NCBI RefSeq assembly: GCF_013113835.1
Contig: NZ_VTYQ01000003.1
Coordinates: 835,845-899,844, forward strand
Source of the DNA: Vibrio sp. RE88
Lineage (GTDB): Bacteria; Pseudomonadota; Gammaproteobacteria; Enterobacterales; Vibrionaceae
DNA length: 64,000 nucleotides
Direction of reading: 5' to 3'
The notes beneath the pieces are model-generated. The model saw nothing but the letters and a program-made list of their open reading frames with translations. It did not search any database and was not told where the DNA came from. A program made the translations under genes and the position numbers. Shown one piece after another: positions 35,501-45,251 of the stretch; positions within the stretch are counted from its first letter, which is position 1; each line of letters starts with the position of its first letter.

Positions 35501-36474
35501 CGCGTCATTTTCTTCACGAACACCACCACAAACAACGCCATGGTAAAGCTGCCGAGAAACGCTTCGAAGGCAGCGATAAACCTCGCAACCCCGACGGGCG
35601 AGATATCCCCATAACCCAGAGTGGTAAATGTGACGACGCTAAAGTAAAGCGAGTTAAGGAATTCAAACAGATAGAACTGCCAGCCACTGAGATCTTCGTA
35701 TATCGGGTGTGCGCCTGTGGTATCCAAAAAGAAATACGCCATCGCACAGACTAATATCAAGAAGATGGAAAAGCCCACAACCCGCATTGGGTCTTCGCCA
35801 TAGCCACAAAACAGATCGACGACTTTAGACACGATCCGCTTTATGCTGAACTTAGGCATCTGATAGCGACGAAAACGCATCTCTCGCTTGAAGAAGTCGC
35901 CCGCCATTTCAAACAGCCCCTGCTTTTCACACTGTTTGCGTATATTGCGACACACTTCTTCCGCTTCTTGGTACAGAGAGGCGGATTCTTTGTACTTTCG
36001 CTTTTTACGCGCTTGCCTGGCTTGCTGCTCCTGCTTGAGGTACGTCCCCCACTCAACATTTTCCAGCTTCGCCCGGCCAAGATCGGCACCCAGTAAGTTG
36101 CAGTTATCTAGTTTTGCACAATGAAGATTAGCCCCCAACATCTTTGATTTCATTAGGGAGGAGCCACGCAAGTCCAGACCGAAAAAGTGTGCATCGGTCA
36201 GATCCGCGCGGTAAAAATCCACGTTGCGACATGAATAGCCTTCTTTGCAGCCTCGATTGACCAAATTGATATCAACCAAGTCCGTTTTTGCCAACTGAAA
36301 TCCGTCTAAAGGTTTACCCGCTGCGGCCCATTGTTCAACCTTGTCTTTTATATCATCTTTGCTTTTATCGACTTTGGGATCATGCCAGTAACACAGTCCT
36401 GACTCTCCACACGGTTGATCGCAGCACCAGCCATCAGGATTTTGATAGCTGCATTGGCCTTGTGTAGATTTCAT
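35497..36474 (-). CDS. Pentapeptide-repeat / two-helix K+ channel fusion protein
   Basis: This 325-residue protein joins four parts. The N-terminus has a Cys/His cluster (Cys8, 17, 18, 22, 28, His31) resembling a small metal-binding knot. Pentapeptide repeats follow (about 60-140; ANFDLRG-like units such as CRNVDFYRADLTDAHF and MLGANLHCAKLDNCNLLGADL). A charged helical segment (145-205) comes next, then a two-helix potassium-channel module: helix near 232-250, pore helix, selectivity filter TTLGYGD at 284-290, and helix near 298-320. The filter is canonical for K+ selectivity. No RCK domain is present, so the soluble N-terminal part may gate it. Function and ligand are unknown. Confidence 0.82.
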   Translation of the reverse strand: MKSTQGQCSYQNPDGWCCDQPCGESGLCYWHDPKVDKSKDDIKDKVEQWAAAGKPLDGFQLAKTDLVDINLVNRGCKEGYSCRNVDFYRADLTDAHFFGLDLRGSSLMKSKMLGANLHCAKLDNCNLLGADLGRAKLENVEWGTYLKQEQQARQARKKRKYKESASLYQEAEEVCRNIRKQCEKQGLFEMAGDFFKREMRFRRYQMPKFSIKRIVSKVVDLFCGYGEDPMRVVGFSIFLILVCAMAYFFLDTTGAHPIYEDLSGWQFYLFEFLNSLYFSVVTFTTLGYGDISPVGVARFIAAFEAFLGSFTMALFVVVFVKKMTR

Positions 36475-36567
36475 ATGCGCTGCCCCGTAAGCACGTCAGC
36501 AAACTGACGCTTGCTGACTCTATTAAGTGTAGTGGGTGCATATGCACTCGCAAACGCAATTTACAAC

Positions 36568-37464
36568 TTAATCAATAAGGCTTTGTTGTTTCAGCCAACT
36601 TTTAAACAATCGGGTATGAGGATTATCAAGGTGGGTAATAATGAAATAGCCCGCATTGGCACGAATGGCAGGAAACGGCGCGACTAACCTTTCTTGATTG
36701 AGCTCATTCCCCAAAAGGGCCATTCGTGCCAGCGCAATTCCCAACCCCGCTTCCGCCGCAGACATTGCCATGTCGGTGCGATTAAAGAAGTGACCTTGAT
36801 GAGTGTCGAAGTCAAGATTGTGCTGCGCGGCCCAGTATTTCCACTCCTGATCCTTCGCAGAATCGCTCCAAGGCATAGCGTCATGAAGCAAAGTGACTTG
36901 CTGCCAGTCTTCAGCCGTGCCCGACGCACACAGGTGTGAAAAGTGATGAAAATACCCCGGGCTCATCACAGGTAAAAGAGATTCTTCCATCAACAGCTCA
37001 GCGTCAGGCAACTTGTATGGCAAGGGCCCGTAATCAATAGCAATGTCATAGTCTCGACTTTCACTGTCCACCAGCGCCCCTTCAGCAAACGTGTGGATCT
37101 GAATCTCTGGATGGCGCTTCTGAAAATCGTCCAAGCGCGGCACCAACCATTTGAAGGCTAAAGAGGGCGTGAGTTTAAGCCGTATCTGCTTACTCTCGGT
37201 AACATGCGTCAATTTGTAGACATTGTCCTCGATCGCGGCCAAATGTGGTGTCACAGACTGGACCAGCTTATCCCCTTTGTCAGTCAGGCGGATGCCTCTT
37301 GCGTGACGCTCAAACACACTAAAACCTAAGCGCTCTTCCACCGCCTGCAGTTGCTGACTGACCGCTCCCGTAGTGAGATTGAGCTCACGTGCAGCGCTGG
37401 TCAGACTGCTGTGTTTAGCGACGATGCACACCAGATTGATGCCATTAAGCAGAACAGATTTCAT
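36568..37464 (-). CDS. LysR-family transcriptional regulator (divergent from dadA)
   Basis: A 298-residue LysR regulator with the N-terminal helix-turn-helix (about 5-65: VAKHSSLTSAARELNLTTGAVSQQLQAVEERLGF) and a C-terminal substrate-binding domain of the GcvA-like type. It is transcribed away from dadA with a 97-base gap, the arrangement in which LysR proteins usually control the divergent gene. D-amino acid use is therefore its likely target; the effector is unknown. Confidence 0.88.
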   Translation of the reverse strand: MKSVLLNGINLVCIVAKHSSLTSAARELNLTTGAVSQQLQAVEERLGFSVFERHARGIRLTDKGDKLVQSVTPHLAAIEDNVYKLTHVTESKQIRLKLTPSLAFKWLVPRLDDFQKRHPEIQIHTFAEGALVDSESRDYDIAIDYGPLPYKLPDAELLMEESLLPVMSPGYFHHFSHLCASGTAEDWQQVTLLHDAMPWSDSAKDQEWKYWAAQHNLDFDTHQGHFFNRTDMAMSAAEAGLGIALARMALLGNELNQERLVAPFPAIRANAGYFIITHLDNPHTRLFKSWLKQQSLID

Positions 37465-37490
37465 AAAAGCTTTTAGTTTTTCTAAACGGT

Positions 37491-37516
37491 ATTGTTAATT
37501 CTTATCGATTGTTAAT
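37491..37516. promoter_or_regulatory. Direct repeats in the LysR-dadA control region
   Basis: ATTGTTAAT occurs at 37491-37499 and again at 37508-37516, a 17-base period, with a related GGTTAAT further on. They lie between the divergent LysR and dadA genes and could be binding sites for the LysR protein. Not a recognised consensus. Confidence 0.35.
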
Positions 37517-37567
37517 CAGATGTAAATCCACCACGCTTGACCAAATGGTTAATTTGAGGGGGTGAGT

Positions 37568-38821
37568 GTGAAAGTCGTTATCTTAGGCAGTGGTGTGGTG
37601 GGATTAACCAGCGCTTGGTATTTGTCTCAAGCAGGCTATCAGGTCACGGTTGTTGATCGTCAGCCCCGCGCCGCTGAAGAAACCAGTTTTGCGAATGCCG
37701 GGCAGATCTCTTATGGCTATTCATCCCCTTGGGCTGCGCCCGGCGTACCAATCAAGGCGATGAAATGGCTGTTAGAAGAGCACGCTCCGCTAAAAATCAA
37801 ACCTAGCCTCAGCCCAGAACTTCTCCGTTGGGCCAGCCAAATGTTGAAAAATTGTCAGCTGGACAGGTATCGGATTAACAAAGCCCGTATGTTAGCGATT
37901 GCCAATCGTAGCCGAGAGTGTTTAGCGCAGTTAAACCAGCAATACGATCTCAACTATCAGGGGCGCACTCAAGGGACGCTACAAATTTTCCGCAACCATA
38001 AACAGTTGGAAGCCGTAGAGAAAGACATTGCTTTACTTGAAGAGAGTGGCACTCGTTATCAATTGCTGGATGCCAAGGAGTGTCTGCTTCAAGAGCCGGG
38101 GCTGGCCAATATTCAAGGCACGTTGACTGGCGGACTTTATCTACCAGATGACGAAACCGGAGATTGCTACCTGTTTTGCCAGCAACTTCAGGCAATGGCA
38201 GAGCACGCTGGCGTCGAGTTTCTGTTTAACACTGAGATTCAGCGTTTGAACGTTCAAAGCAATCAGGTCACGTCTGTTGCGACATCACAAGGTGAAATCG
38301 AAGCCGACAAATTTGTCGTGGCGATGGGCAGTTACTCCAAGAACCTTCTGGAACAAGTCGGGATAGACATCCCGCTATATCCAGTAAAAGGTTACTCGTT
38401 AACTCTACCTGTGATCAATCACGACTTTGCTCCGCAATCAACCATTATGGATGAAACGTACAAAGTGGCGGTCACACGATTTGAAAACCGGATACGCGTC
38501 GCGGGCACAGCCGAGTTAGCCGGATTTGACCCAGCTCTACCAGACAAGCGACTGGCGACCTTAAATCATGTTGTTTCTAACCTATTTCCTGAGGGTACGG
38601 ACTTAAATCAAGCCGAATACTGGACGGGGTTCCGCCCAATGACACCAGATGGGACACCCATTATTGGGGAGACAAAGATCGAGAATCTGTTCACCAATAC
38701 GGGCCATGGCACCTTAGGTTGGACAATGGCCTGTGGCTCAGCAGATATTCTGACCGAGGTAATCACTAGGTCTAATAACCTTCAATATAAAGAGCTGAGT
38801 ACATATCGGTACGGCGAATAG
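37568..38821 (+). CDS. dadA: D-amino acid dehydrogenase, small subunit-type (DadA)
   Basis: DadA is a membrane-associated flavoprotein that oxidises D-amino acids, chiefly D-alanine, to keto acids and feeds electrons to quinones. The 417-residue protein begins VVILGSGVVGLTSAWYLSQAG (FAD fold), then ETSFANAGQISYGYSSPWAAPGVP, GGLYLPDDETGDC, VKGYSLTLP and TNTGHGTLGWTMACGSA at the end, all close to E. coli DadA. I use the GTG at 37568, which sits six bases after AGGGGG; a GTG two codons earlier is too close to it. No alanine racemase gene is next to it. An AGCS alanine-type transporter follows on the same strand. Confidence 0.92.
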   Translation: MKVVILGSGVVGLTSAWYLSQAGYQVTVVDRQPRAAEETSFANAGQISYGYSSPWAAPGVPIKAMKWLLEEHAPLKIKPSLSPELLRWASQMLKNCQLDRYRINKARMLAIANRSRECLAQLNQQYDLNYQGRTQGTLQIFRNHKQLEAVEKDIALLEESGTRYQLLDAKECLLQEPGLANIQGTLTGGLYLPDDETGDCYLFCQQLQAMAEHAGVEFLFNTEIQRLNVQSNQVTSVATSQGEIEADKFVVAMGSYSKNLLEQVGIDIPLYPVKGYSLTLPVINHDFAPQSTIMDETYKVAVTRFENRIRVAGTAELAGFDPALPDKRLATLNHVVSNLFPEGTDLNQAEYWTGFRPMTPDGTPIIGETKIENLFTNTGHGTLGWTMACGSADILTEVITRSNNLQYKELSTYRYGE

Positions 38822-38912
38822 TATAAATACCTGCAAGACCTAACAATAACAGTACAAAAAACGAGCTACCAAACACGGCGCATATTCCTAAGTGCGCTGT
38901 GGATTTAGTCAT
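38772..38912 (-). CDS. Possible small membrane protein (46 aa)
   Basis: An unannotated 46-residue frame with ATG at 38912 encodes MTKSTAHLGICAVFGSS, then a strongly hydrophobic stretch FFVLLLLGLAGIYTI with a following RR, and ends near residue 46. The layout is that of a single-pass small membrane protein with positive charges on one side. The hydrophobic part lies in the gap between dadA and the AGCS gene; only the last 50 bases overlap dadA antisense. A weak GAGAA lies about 12 bases upstream. It could be chance. Confidence 0.35.
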   Translation of the reverse strand: MTKSTAHLGICAVFGSSFFVLLLLGLAGIYTIRRTDMYSALYIEGY

Positions 38913-39103
38913 ATCAATTCAATTCTCAAGCAATTTAAAATTCCGCACTACAATAACACCACTCGTTAACATTTATTTAGCATTTTGTGCCTGAGCTCAC
39001 GCAAACAAACTTTAAAGTATAAATTGGTTAACATCGGAGTTACAAAAAGGTTAATATCCTGTTCAGAAAACAACCACTATAAAACTAAACAGGGAAAATA
39101 CTT

Positions 39104-40642
39104 ATGCAGTCATTAGTTGATTTTCTGAATGGAATCATCTGGAGTCCGGCACTGATTTATTTGTGTCTTGGCGCTGGTTTGTTCTACTCAATCATGACGC
39201 GATTCGTGCAAGTTCGTCACTTCGGCGAAATGTGGCGTCTACTTCTTTCAGGTAAAAGCTCGTCCAAGGGCATTTCTTCTTTCCAGGCACTCGCCGTCTC
39301 ACTTTCTGGACGTGTAGGTACAGGTAACATTGCAGGTGTTGCAGCAGCTATCGGTTTCGGTGGTCCTGGTGCAGTCTTCTGGATGTGGGTTGTGGCATTC
39401 TTTGGTGCAGCGACAGCTTACGCAGAATCAACACTGGCGCAGATTTATAAAGAAGAAGACAACGGCGAATTCCGTGGTGGTCCTGCTTACTACATTGAGA
39501 AAGCAATGGGTCAAACGTGGTACGCGTGGATCTTCGCTATCGCAACCATTTTCGCTTGTGGTTTCCTACTACCGGGTGTTCAGTCAAACAGTATTGGTAA
39601 TGCTGTTGAGGCAGCGTTTGGTTCAGGTGCAATGATCGAGACAGCGATCGGCACATTCAGCTTTGCGAAAATCCTGACAGGTACTATTATCTCTGTCATC
39701 CTAGCCTTCATCATCTTCGGTGGTGTTAAGCGTATCGCGAACTTCACTCAGATCGTGGTTCCTTTCATGGCACTGGCTTACATCGTAACGGCCTTCATCA
39801 TCATCCTTCTAAACATCGGCGAAGTACCACGCGTATTCTCAATGATCATTGGTGATGCGTTCACACCTATGGCAGGTGTTGGTGCGGCTATCGGTTGGGG
39901 TGTTAAACGTGGTGTTTACTCAAACGAAGCGGGTCAAGGTACAGGTCCTCACGCGGCTGCAGCAGCAAGCGTTGACCACCCAGCTCAGCAAGGTCTGGTA
40001 CAGTCGTTCTCTATCTACATTGATACGCTACTAGTATGTTCTGCAACTGCATTTATGATCATCATTACAGGTGCATACAACGTACACGGCGCAGAAGGTT
40101 TCCTAGTTCAGAACGTAGCAGCTGACATTGCGGCGAACGGCCCAGTCTTCACTCAGATGGCAATTGAAAGTGCATTACCAGGCATTGGTAAGCCGTTCAT
40201 TGCGATTGCATTGTTCTTCTTTGCTTTCACAACCATTCTTGCGTACTACTACATTGCGGAAACAAATGTGGCCTATATCCGTCGCCACATCAAAGTTAAC
40301 GGCTTGATGTTCGTACTGAAATTGGCACTTATTGCCGTTGTGTTCTACGGTACAGTTAAGACTGCAAACCTTGCATGGGCAATGGGTGACGTGGGTGTTG
40401 GCCTGATGGCATGGCTAAACATCGTCGGTATTCTGATTATCTTCTTCATGGCGAAGCCAGCACTTAAGGCTCTAAATGATTACGAAGAGCAGCAGAAACA
40501 AGGCGTGAAAGAGTACACGTTCAACCCTGTAAAACTAGGCATCAAAGGTGCAGATTACTGGGAAGATAAATACCGTCGTAAGACAGGCAAAGAGCCTACA
40601 GCAGAAGAAGAATCCAAACCTGTTGAGCAACCTTCAACCTAA
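39104..40642 (+). CDS. Alanine/glycine:cation symporter (AGCS family)
   Basis: This 512-residue protein has about 11 membrane helices and the AGCS signature GRVGTGNIAGVAAAIGFGGPGAVFWMW near residue 70, plus NEAGQGTGPHAAAAA, which carries substrate and sodium-binding residues. Such proteins import alanine or glycine with Na+. Lying next to dadA, it may supply D- or L-alanine. AGGG precedes the ATG. The C-terminal tail (about 470-512) is charged and extended. Its codon use looks like that of highly expressed genes. Confidence 0.93.
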   Translation: MQSLVDFLNGIIWSPALIYLCLGAGLFYSIMTRFVQVRHFGEMWRLLLSGKSSSKGISSFQALAVSLSGRVGTGNIAGVAAAIGFGGPGAVFWMWVVAFFGAATAYAESTLAQIYKEEDNGEFRGGPAYYIEKAMGQTWYAWIFAIATIFACGFLLPGVQSNSIGNAVEAAFGSGAMIETAIGTFSFAKILTGTIISVILAFIIFGGVKRIANFTQIVVPFMALAYIVTAFIIILLNIGEVPRVFSMIIGDAFTPMAGVGAAIGWGVKRGVYSNEAGQGTGPHAAAAASVDHPAQQGLVQSFSIYIDTLLVCSATAFMIIITGAYNVHGAEGFLVQNVAADIAANGPVFTQMAIESALPGIGKPFIAIALFFFAFTTILAYYYIAETNVAYIRRHIKVNGLMFVLKLALIAVVFYGTVKTANLAWAMGDVGVGLMAWLNIVGILIIFFMAKPALKALNDYEEQQKQGVKEYTFNPVKLGIKGADYWEDKYRRKTGKEPTAEEESKPVEQPST

Positions 40643-40675
40643 TTTGGATATCTAAGATAAAAAGCAGTGGTAAAA

Positions 40676-40703
40676 AAGGGGTTAGCCAATGGCTAACCCC
40701 TTT
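40676..40703 (+). terminator. Terminator of the AGCS transporter gene
   Basis: The stem AAGGGGTTAGCC/GGCTAACCCCTT (40676-40687 with 40691-40702) has a tight three-base loop and a short T-run. Confidence 0.8.
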
Positions 40704-40761
40704 CATCTTATGTTCCCAATTATATTTCTAGCACGGCCAATCGCCACGCCAGCAATATTCT

Positions 40762-41352
40762 TTACGCAGCAACAGCTTCCGTTGCGACTGATACTTTTTT
40801 CTCACCAATTGGCAGAATCGTACGACCATATTCGTTGTTCAGTACTTGAGCCATCGCGAAGTAGATTGCACTTGCACCACAGAAAATACCTTCAAAACCT
40901 GCAATTGTGCCAATCAGCGTGCTGCCTGTGAATTCGCGTGCAGCAAGTAGGAAAAACAGGATAGTTAACGAACCGAAAACCACTTGCTTTGCAGTTGGGT
41001 AGCAGAGAGAGCCGATAAACATAAAACCAGTGAAGATACCCCACAGAGCTAGGTACCAACCTATAAAGTGTGCAGGGCTTGCCGGTAAACCCATGTAAGG
41101 CATAACAATCAAGCCAACCAGTGTAAGCCAGAACAAGCCATAAGAAGTAAATGCGGTAGTACCAAACGTATCACCACGTTTAAAGCACATCATGCCGACA
41201 ATTACTTGGCTCAGACCACCATAGAAAATACCCATTGCCAAAATCATTGAATCAATTGGGAAGAAGCCTGCATTATGGATGTTGAGCAGGATGGTTGTCA
41301 TACCGAAACCCATCAGACCAAGTGGAGCTGGGTTAGCCAGTTTTGTTGACAT
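40762..41352 (-). CDS. Acetate uptake transporter (SatP/GPR1/FUN34 family)
   Basis: This 196-residue six-helix membrane protein belongs to the acetate/succinate-proton symporter family. The family signature [14 protein letters not shown] is at residues 6-19. Helices are then regularly spaced, with [31 protein letters not shown] (the FTSYG-like block) in the middle. The ATG at 41352 (MSTKLAN) has AGG before it. It is convergent with the AGCS gene. Confidence 0.9.
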   Translation of the reverse strand: MSTKLANPAPLGLMGFGMTTILLNIHNAGFFPIDSMILAMGIFYGGLSQVIVGMMCFKRGDTFGTTAFTSYGLFWLTLVGLIVMPYMGLPASPAHFIGWYLALWGIFTGFMFIGSLCYPTAKQVVFGSLTILFFLLAAREFTGSTLIGTIAGFEGIFCGASAIYFAMAQVLNNEYGRTILPIGEKKVSVATEAVAA

Positions 41353-41550
41353 TTCGCACACCTTTCAAAAAAATTAATAAAATTTACGCGCGAAGTTTAA
41401 TTCCGTTCAATAAAAAAGATAGATCTGGAATGTGCAATCTAAGATTCCGAAAACCGTTCTATAAAGTCAGAAGCAATAACAGTGATCCATCATCAATTGA
41501 ACAATCAACGGCTTAACGCCACCGTTCATTGCTCTCAGTGGCCGAAAATA

Positions 41551-41577
41551 AAAAGCTCCTGCTTATTGCAGGAGCTT
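41551..41577 (-). terminator. Terminator of the chitinase gene
   Basis: Perfect 10-bp stem AAGCTCCTGC/GCAGGAGCTT (41553-41562 with 41568-41577) followed on the minus strand by an A/T-rich tract with four T, about 27 bases after the chitinase stop. Confidence 0.8.
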
Positions 41578-41603
41578 AGTTAATGAGTAATGAGCCTTTT
41601 ACA

Positions 41604-43259
41604 TTACTGGCAAGAGATTTCATCCCAGAACCAGTTCGACTGGGTTGGCGTATCCCAAACGCCCGGGCCATTTTTAGCGACAAAGCATTTACCTTCATGA
41701 GTCACTTTATCGCCGTTGGCAACCTGGGTGACACCCGCTTGCCACTGAATAAAGGTATCAGGCGCTGGTGTTGGGTCAGGATTCGGGGTTGGATCTGGCG
41801 TAGGCTCCGGTGTTGGTTCCGTTGGCGTACCAGAAACCAGTTCCCATGGTCCACCAGCACTCGGATTATCACCTTGTGTCCACCATTTCGCTTTATACGT
41901 CGCCCCTTCATGGGTGACTTCATCACCTGTGTTGTAGACCTTAGTAGCACTCCAAGTCTTTCCTGTGCCTGGATCAGGGTCAACCGGGTCTAGCTGATCA
42001 ACGACACGCACTTCAGGCCAACTCGCGTGAGAGCCGTACAAATTAGTCACACATTTTTCGTAGTCACCCGGAACCAACGCAGAGTAAGCGGTCTGGAATC
42101 CAACTAATTCACACTCAAATGAATAACCACCCGGACGATCAGCATAGTACTTCCAGTTGCCATCCCAGTTGGTGTACAACACATCCGTCGCACCATTTAG
42201 GTTAAGGCTACCGTATGGAGTCTGTTGCCAGCAGGTATTCTTTTCATCGGCTTCGATTGGAATCTGGTAATAAGACGACAGTCCTTCCCAATATCTTATG
42301 CGGTTGACGGGCTGACCTTTATTTTTATTCTGCTCACCACACTCAATTCCCCCATTGATGATGTTAATCGTGGTGCCAAAGCCATAACCAATCCCCGCTT
42401 CAATTTCACGTTGAGAAGGCGACCACGTTTTATCAATCACATGCAACATGGCGGGTTTCGGTGCTTGTGGGGTTAGGAAAAACCAGATCGCAGACGCTAA
42501 GTTCAGCCAAGAGTCGGCAACTAAGCCTGGGTTGTTGAGCAAGACGGACGCATCGCCATCAAACATCGCTTCGGAGAACGCGCCGTAATTAAAGTGGTAA
42601 GAAAGCTGTTTGGCGCCGCGTCCAAAATAACCCTGCCCCGCCGCACACGGCCATTTTTTGTTTTGCCAATCGTTCTGACCACAGCCAGTAGTATAGCCTT
42701 CCTGGCCTTCTGACCAGCCCATTTCACGCACATGCACTAACGCCTGTTGCCACTCTTCAAGGCCTAACGGGTTATCCGACACATTATCTTTGGCAATATG
42801 CCCCCCAGTTTCCTGCGCGAAGTGGGCAAATGCCGTCACGATCGAGCGTTTACAGATCGCATCGGAATCTCTTCCATCCGTATACTCGGCACAAAACGCA
42901 GGGAACTTACCAATCGCCCGTAGGAAGCGGGTATAAGTGTACTCAGGCGCAGCCATATTGGTCAGAAAATCCCACTCCGCCTGAGGGAACACACGTTCAG
43001 CGCGCTTAACGTTATCTGGATTAGTGGCAAGGCTAGGCTCAATCGCCTCAACAACGCTATTCGGTGCGGTAGTGAGTGCCTGAGACCATATCTGGTACAT
43101 AGGGTCAGAAGTTTGTGCTTGCTCTGCCGCCTGAATGTCAGCGCGGGCAACCACATAACCATTCGGATTCTGCGGGTCAGGTTGAATATTGGTCATCGCC
43201 CAACTGGACGATATGGCAGCCAAGGATACGGCGGCGGCCAAGTAACTTACTTTCTTCAT
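41604..43259 (-). CDS. Secreted GH19 chitinase with two chitin-binding modules
   Basis: The 551-residue precursor has a signal peptide (to about residue 21), an N-terminal region, and a GH19 catalytic domain (about 85-385). The catalytic Glu is Glu150 in FAHFAQETGGH, and GYFGRGAKQLSYHFNYG is the family's second signature. A CBM5/12 chitin-binding module follows (about 428-468, with YKAKWWTQGDNPS), then a Pro/Thr linker, then a second, shorter CBM5/12-like module ending WFWDEISCQ. It breaks down chitin outside the cell, a common vibrio carbon source. GGAAAAG precedes the ATG. It is a single-gene unit. Confidence 0.92.
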   Translation of the reverse strand: MKKVSYLAAAVSLAAISSSWAMTNIQPDPQNPNGYVVARADIQAAEQAQTSDPMYQIWSQALTTAPNSVVEAIEPSLATNPDNVKRAERVFPQAEWDFLTNMAAPEYTYTRFLRAIGKFPAFCAEYTDGRDSDAICKRSIVTAFAHFAQETGGHIAKDNVSDNPLGLEEWQQALVHVREMGWSEGQEGYTTGCGQNDWQNKKWPCAAGQGYFGRGAKQLSYHFNYGAFSEAMFDGDASVLLNNPGLVADSWLNLASAIWFFLTPQAPKPAMLHVIDKTWSPSQREIEAGIGYGFGTTINIINGGIECGEQNKNKGQPVNRIRYWEGLSSYYQIPIEADEKNTCWQQTPYGSLNLNGATDVLYTNWDGNWKYYADRPGGYSFECELVGFQTAYSALVPGDYEKCVTNLYGSHASWPEVRVVDQLDPVDPDPGTGKTWSATKVYNTGDEVTHEGATYKAKWWTQGDNPSAGGPWELVSGTPTEPTPEPTPDPTPNPDPTPAPDTFIQWQAGVTQVANGDKVTHEGKCFVAKNGPGVWDTPTQSNWFWDEISCQ

Positions 43260-43571
43260 CTCACTTTTCCTTGTTTTATAAAACTGAAAAGAGATTAGAA
43301 AAAGTCAGATCAAGAATCACGGTGAATGAACTCGCCTGATGTTAAGTTGCGAGTCACTTTGTAGTTACAACGAAATAAGAAACGGTCTAGGCCAATAAAA
43401 ATGTCTTTTGGATTCAAAAACACCAAATAATTCACCGATATAGAATCCAATGACACTGTCATCATCAGCGGGTAATGTGAATTTATCAGAACATTACACT
43501 ATATAATTATTAAGCCATTAAAAAAGCCAGCCCGAAGGCTGGCTTTTAGCGTTTTGCATCAACGAACAGGA
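43260..43571. other. Intergenic region chitinase to guaA
   Basis: These 312 bases hold the chitinase leader and promoter region on the left and the guaA terminator on the right. No coding frame or known riboswitch is visible. Confidence 0.5.
43520..43548 (-). terminator. Terminator of guaA
   Basis: Stem AAGCCAGCC/GGCTGGCTT (43524-43532 with 43537-43545) with loop CGAA, followed by T-runs in both directions. Confidence 0.9.
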
Positions 43572-45125
43572 TTATTCCCACTCAATCGTTGCTGGTGGCT
43601 TACCCGAAATGTCGTACACCACACGTGAAATACCGTCAACTTCGTTGATAATACGGTTAGATACCTTACCAAGGAAATCGTATGGTAGATGCGCCCAATG
43701 TGCCGTCATGAAGTCGATCGTTTCAACTGCGCGTAGAGAAACCACCCAATCGTATTTACGGCCATCGCCCATTACACCAACAGAGCGCACTGGTAGGAAT
43801 ACCGTGAACGCTTGCGATACTTTGTTGTAAAGATCCGCTGCATGTAGCTCTTCAATGAAGATTGCATCTGCACGACGTAGCAAGTCACAGTACTCTTTCT
43901 TGATTTCGCCAAGCACACGAACACCTAGACCAGGACCTGGGAACGGGTGGCGGTAAAGCATGTTGTAAGGCAGACCTAACTCTAGGCCAATCTTACGAAC
44001 TTCATCTTTGAACAGCTCACGCAGAGGCTCAACGAGACCCATTTCCATATCGTCTGGCAGACCGCCAACATTATGGTGAGATTTGATTACGTGTGCTTTA
44101 CCCGTCTTAGATGCCGCTGACTCAATGACGTCTGGGTAGATAGTACCCTGAGCAAGCCATTTCGCGTTTTTCAGCTTCTTAGACTCTTCATCGAATACGT
44201 CGACAAATACGTGACCGATAGTCTTACGCTTTTCTTCTGGATCCGACTTGCCTTCAAGAGCTGTAAGGAAACGCTCTTCCGCATCAACTTTGATGATGTT
44301 CAGACCGAATTGGTCGCCGAACATATCCATCACTTGCTGACCTTCGTTAAGACGAAGCAGGCCGTTATCGACGAATACACAGGTTAGCTTGTCACCAATA
44401 GCGCGGTGAACCAGCATTGCAACGACAGATGAATCCACACCGCCCGACAGGCCTAGGATGACTTCGTCGTCACCCACTTGCTCTTTGATACGCGCAACGG
44501 CATCTTCAATGATCGATTCAGAAGTCCAAAGCCCTTCACAACCACATACGCCAAGAACAAAGTTCTCAAGCATTTGCTTGCCTTGCTTAGTGTGCGTTAC
44601 TTCAGGGTGGAACTGAACACCGTAGTATTTCTTCTCTTCATTGGCCATTGCCGCATAAGGACAAGTGTCGGTCTCGCCGACTTTTACGAAGTCCGCTGGA
44701 ATTTCTACCACTTTGTCACCGTGGCTCATCCACACGTCTTGAGTTGCTTCAAGATCTTTAAACAGTGCCGATTCACCAGAAACTTTGACTTGTGCATAGC
44801 CGAATTCACGCTCGGTTGAGCCAGCTACTTTACCACCTAGCTGCTCAGCCATAGTCTGCATGCCGTAACATACACCTAGTACTGGCACACCAGAGTCAAA
44901 TACATATTGAGGCGCGCGTGGAGAGTTATCTTCCGTTACGCTTTCTGGACCACCAGATAGGATGATACCGTCTGGATTGAATTCACGAATATCCGCTTCT
45001 TCAACGTCCCAGCTCCACAGTTCACAGTACACACCGATTTCACGTACACGGCGTGCGACTAGCTGAGTGTATTGAGAACCGAAGTCCAAGATCAGAATAC
45101 GTTGGTCATGAATATTTTTAGTCAT
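43572..45125 (-). CDS. guaA: GMP synthase (glutamine-hydrolysing)
   Basis: GuaA aminates XMP to GMP. The 517-residue protein has an N-terminal class I glutamine amidotransferase domain (about 8-200, catalytic Cys in GVCYGMQ, His/Glu in HPEVTH), then an ATP pyrophosphatase domain with the P-loop LSGGVDSSV near 230, and the C-terminal dimerisation domain with [14 protein letters not shown], ending PPATIEWE. It follows guaB, the gene for the previous step, with a hairpin in between. Confidence 0.97.
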   Translation of the reverse strand: MTKNIHDQRILILDFGSQYTQLVARRVREIGVYCELWSWDVEEADIREFNPDGIILSGGPESVTEDNSPRAPQYVFDSGVPVLGVCYGMQTMAEQLGGKVAGSTEREFGYAQVKVSGESALFKDLEATQDVWMSHGDKVVEIPADFVKVGETDTCPYAAMANEEKKYYGVQFHPEVTHTKQGKQMLENFVLGVCGCEGLWTSESIIEDAVARIKEQVGDDEVILGLSGGVDSSVVAMLVHRAIGDKLTCVFVDNGLLRLNEGQQVMDMFGDQFGLNIIKVDAEERFLTALEGKSDPEEKRKTIGHVFVDVFDEESKKLKNAKWLAQGTIYPDVIESAASKTGKAHVIKSHHNVGGLPDDMEMGLVEPLRELFKDEVRKIGLELGLPYNMLYRHPFPGPGLGVRVLGEIKKEYCDLLRRADAIFIEELHAADLYNKVSQAFTVFLPVRSVGVMGDGRKYDWVVSLRAVETIDFMTAHWAHLPYDFLGKVSNRIINEVDGISRVVYDISGKPPATIEWE

Positions 45126-45159
45126 TTTGAGCAGTCTTATAAGCTAGGTTATTAAAACG

Positions 45160-45179
45160 GAGGCGAGTGTACTCGCCTC
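45160..45179 (-). terminator. Hairpin between guaB and guaA
   Basis: Stem GAGGCGAG/CTCGCCTC (45160-45167 with 45172-45179), loop TGTA, followed on the minus strand by GTTTTAAT. It may partly terminate guaB transcripts ahead of guaA. Confidence 0.6.
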
Positions 45180-45251
45180 TTATTAATGCTTCAAGGAAAA
45201 AAGCAAACGTTTACGTCAGGTATATAGGTGTTCTTTTTACAACAGTAAAAA

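Noticed and set aside
38822..39103. Glycine riboswitch upstream of the AGCS transporter
   Set aside because: Vibrios often carry one at such genes, but the conserved aptamer segments are not visible here.
41583..41993. 136-codon frame on the plus strand
   Set aside because: It is antisense to the conserved chitin-binding modules and linker of the chitinase; the Arg/Trp-rich protein is a mirror of the Pro/Thr linker.
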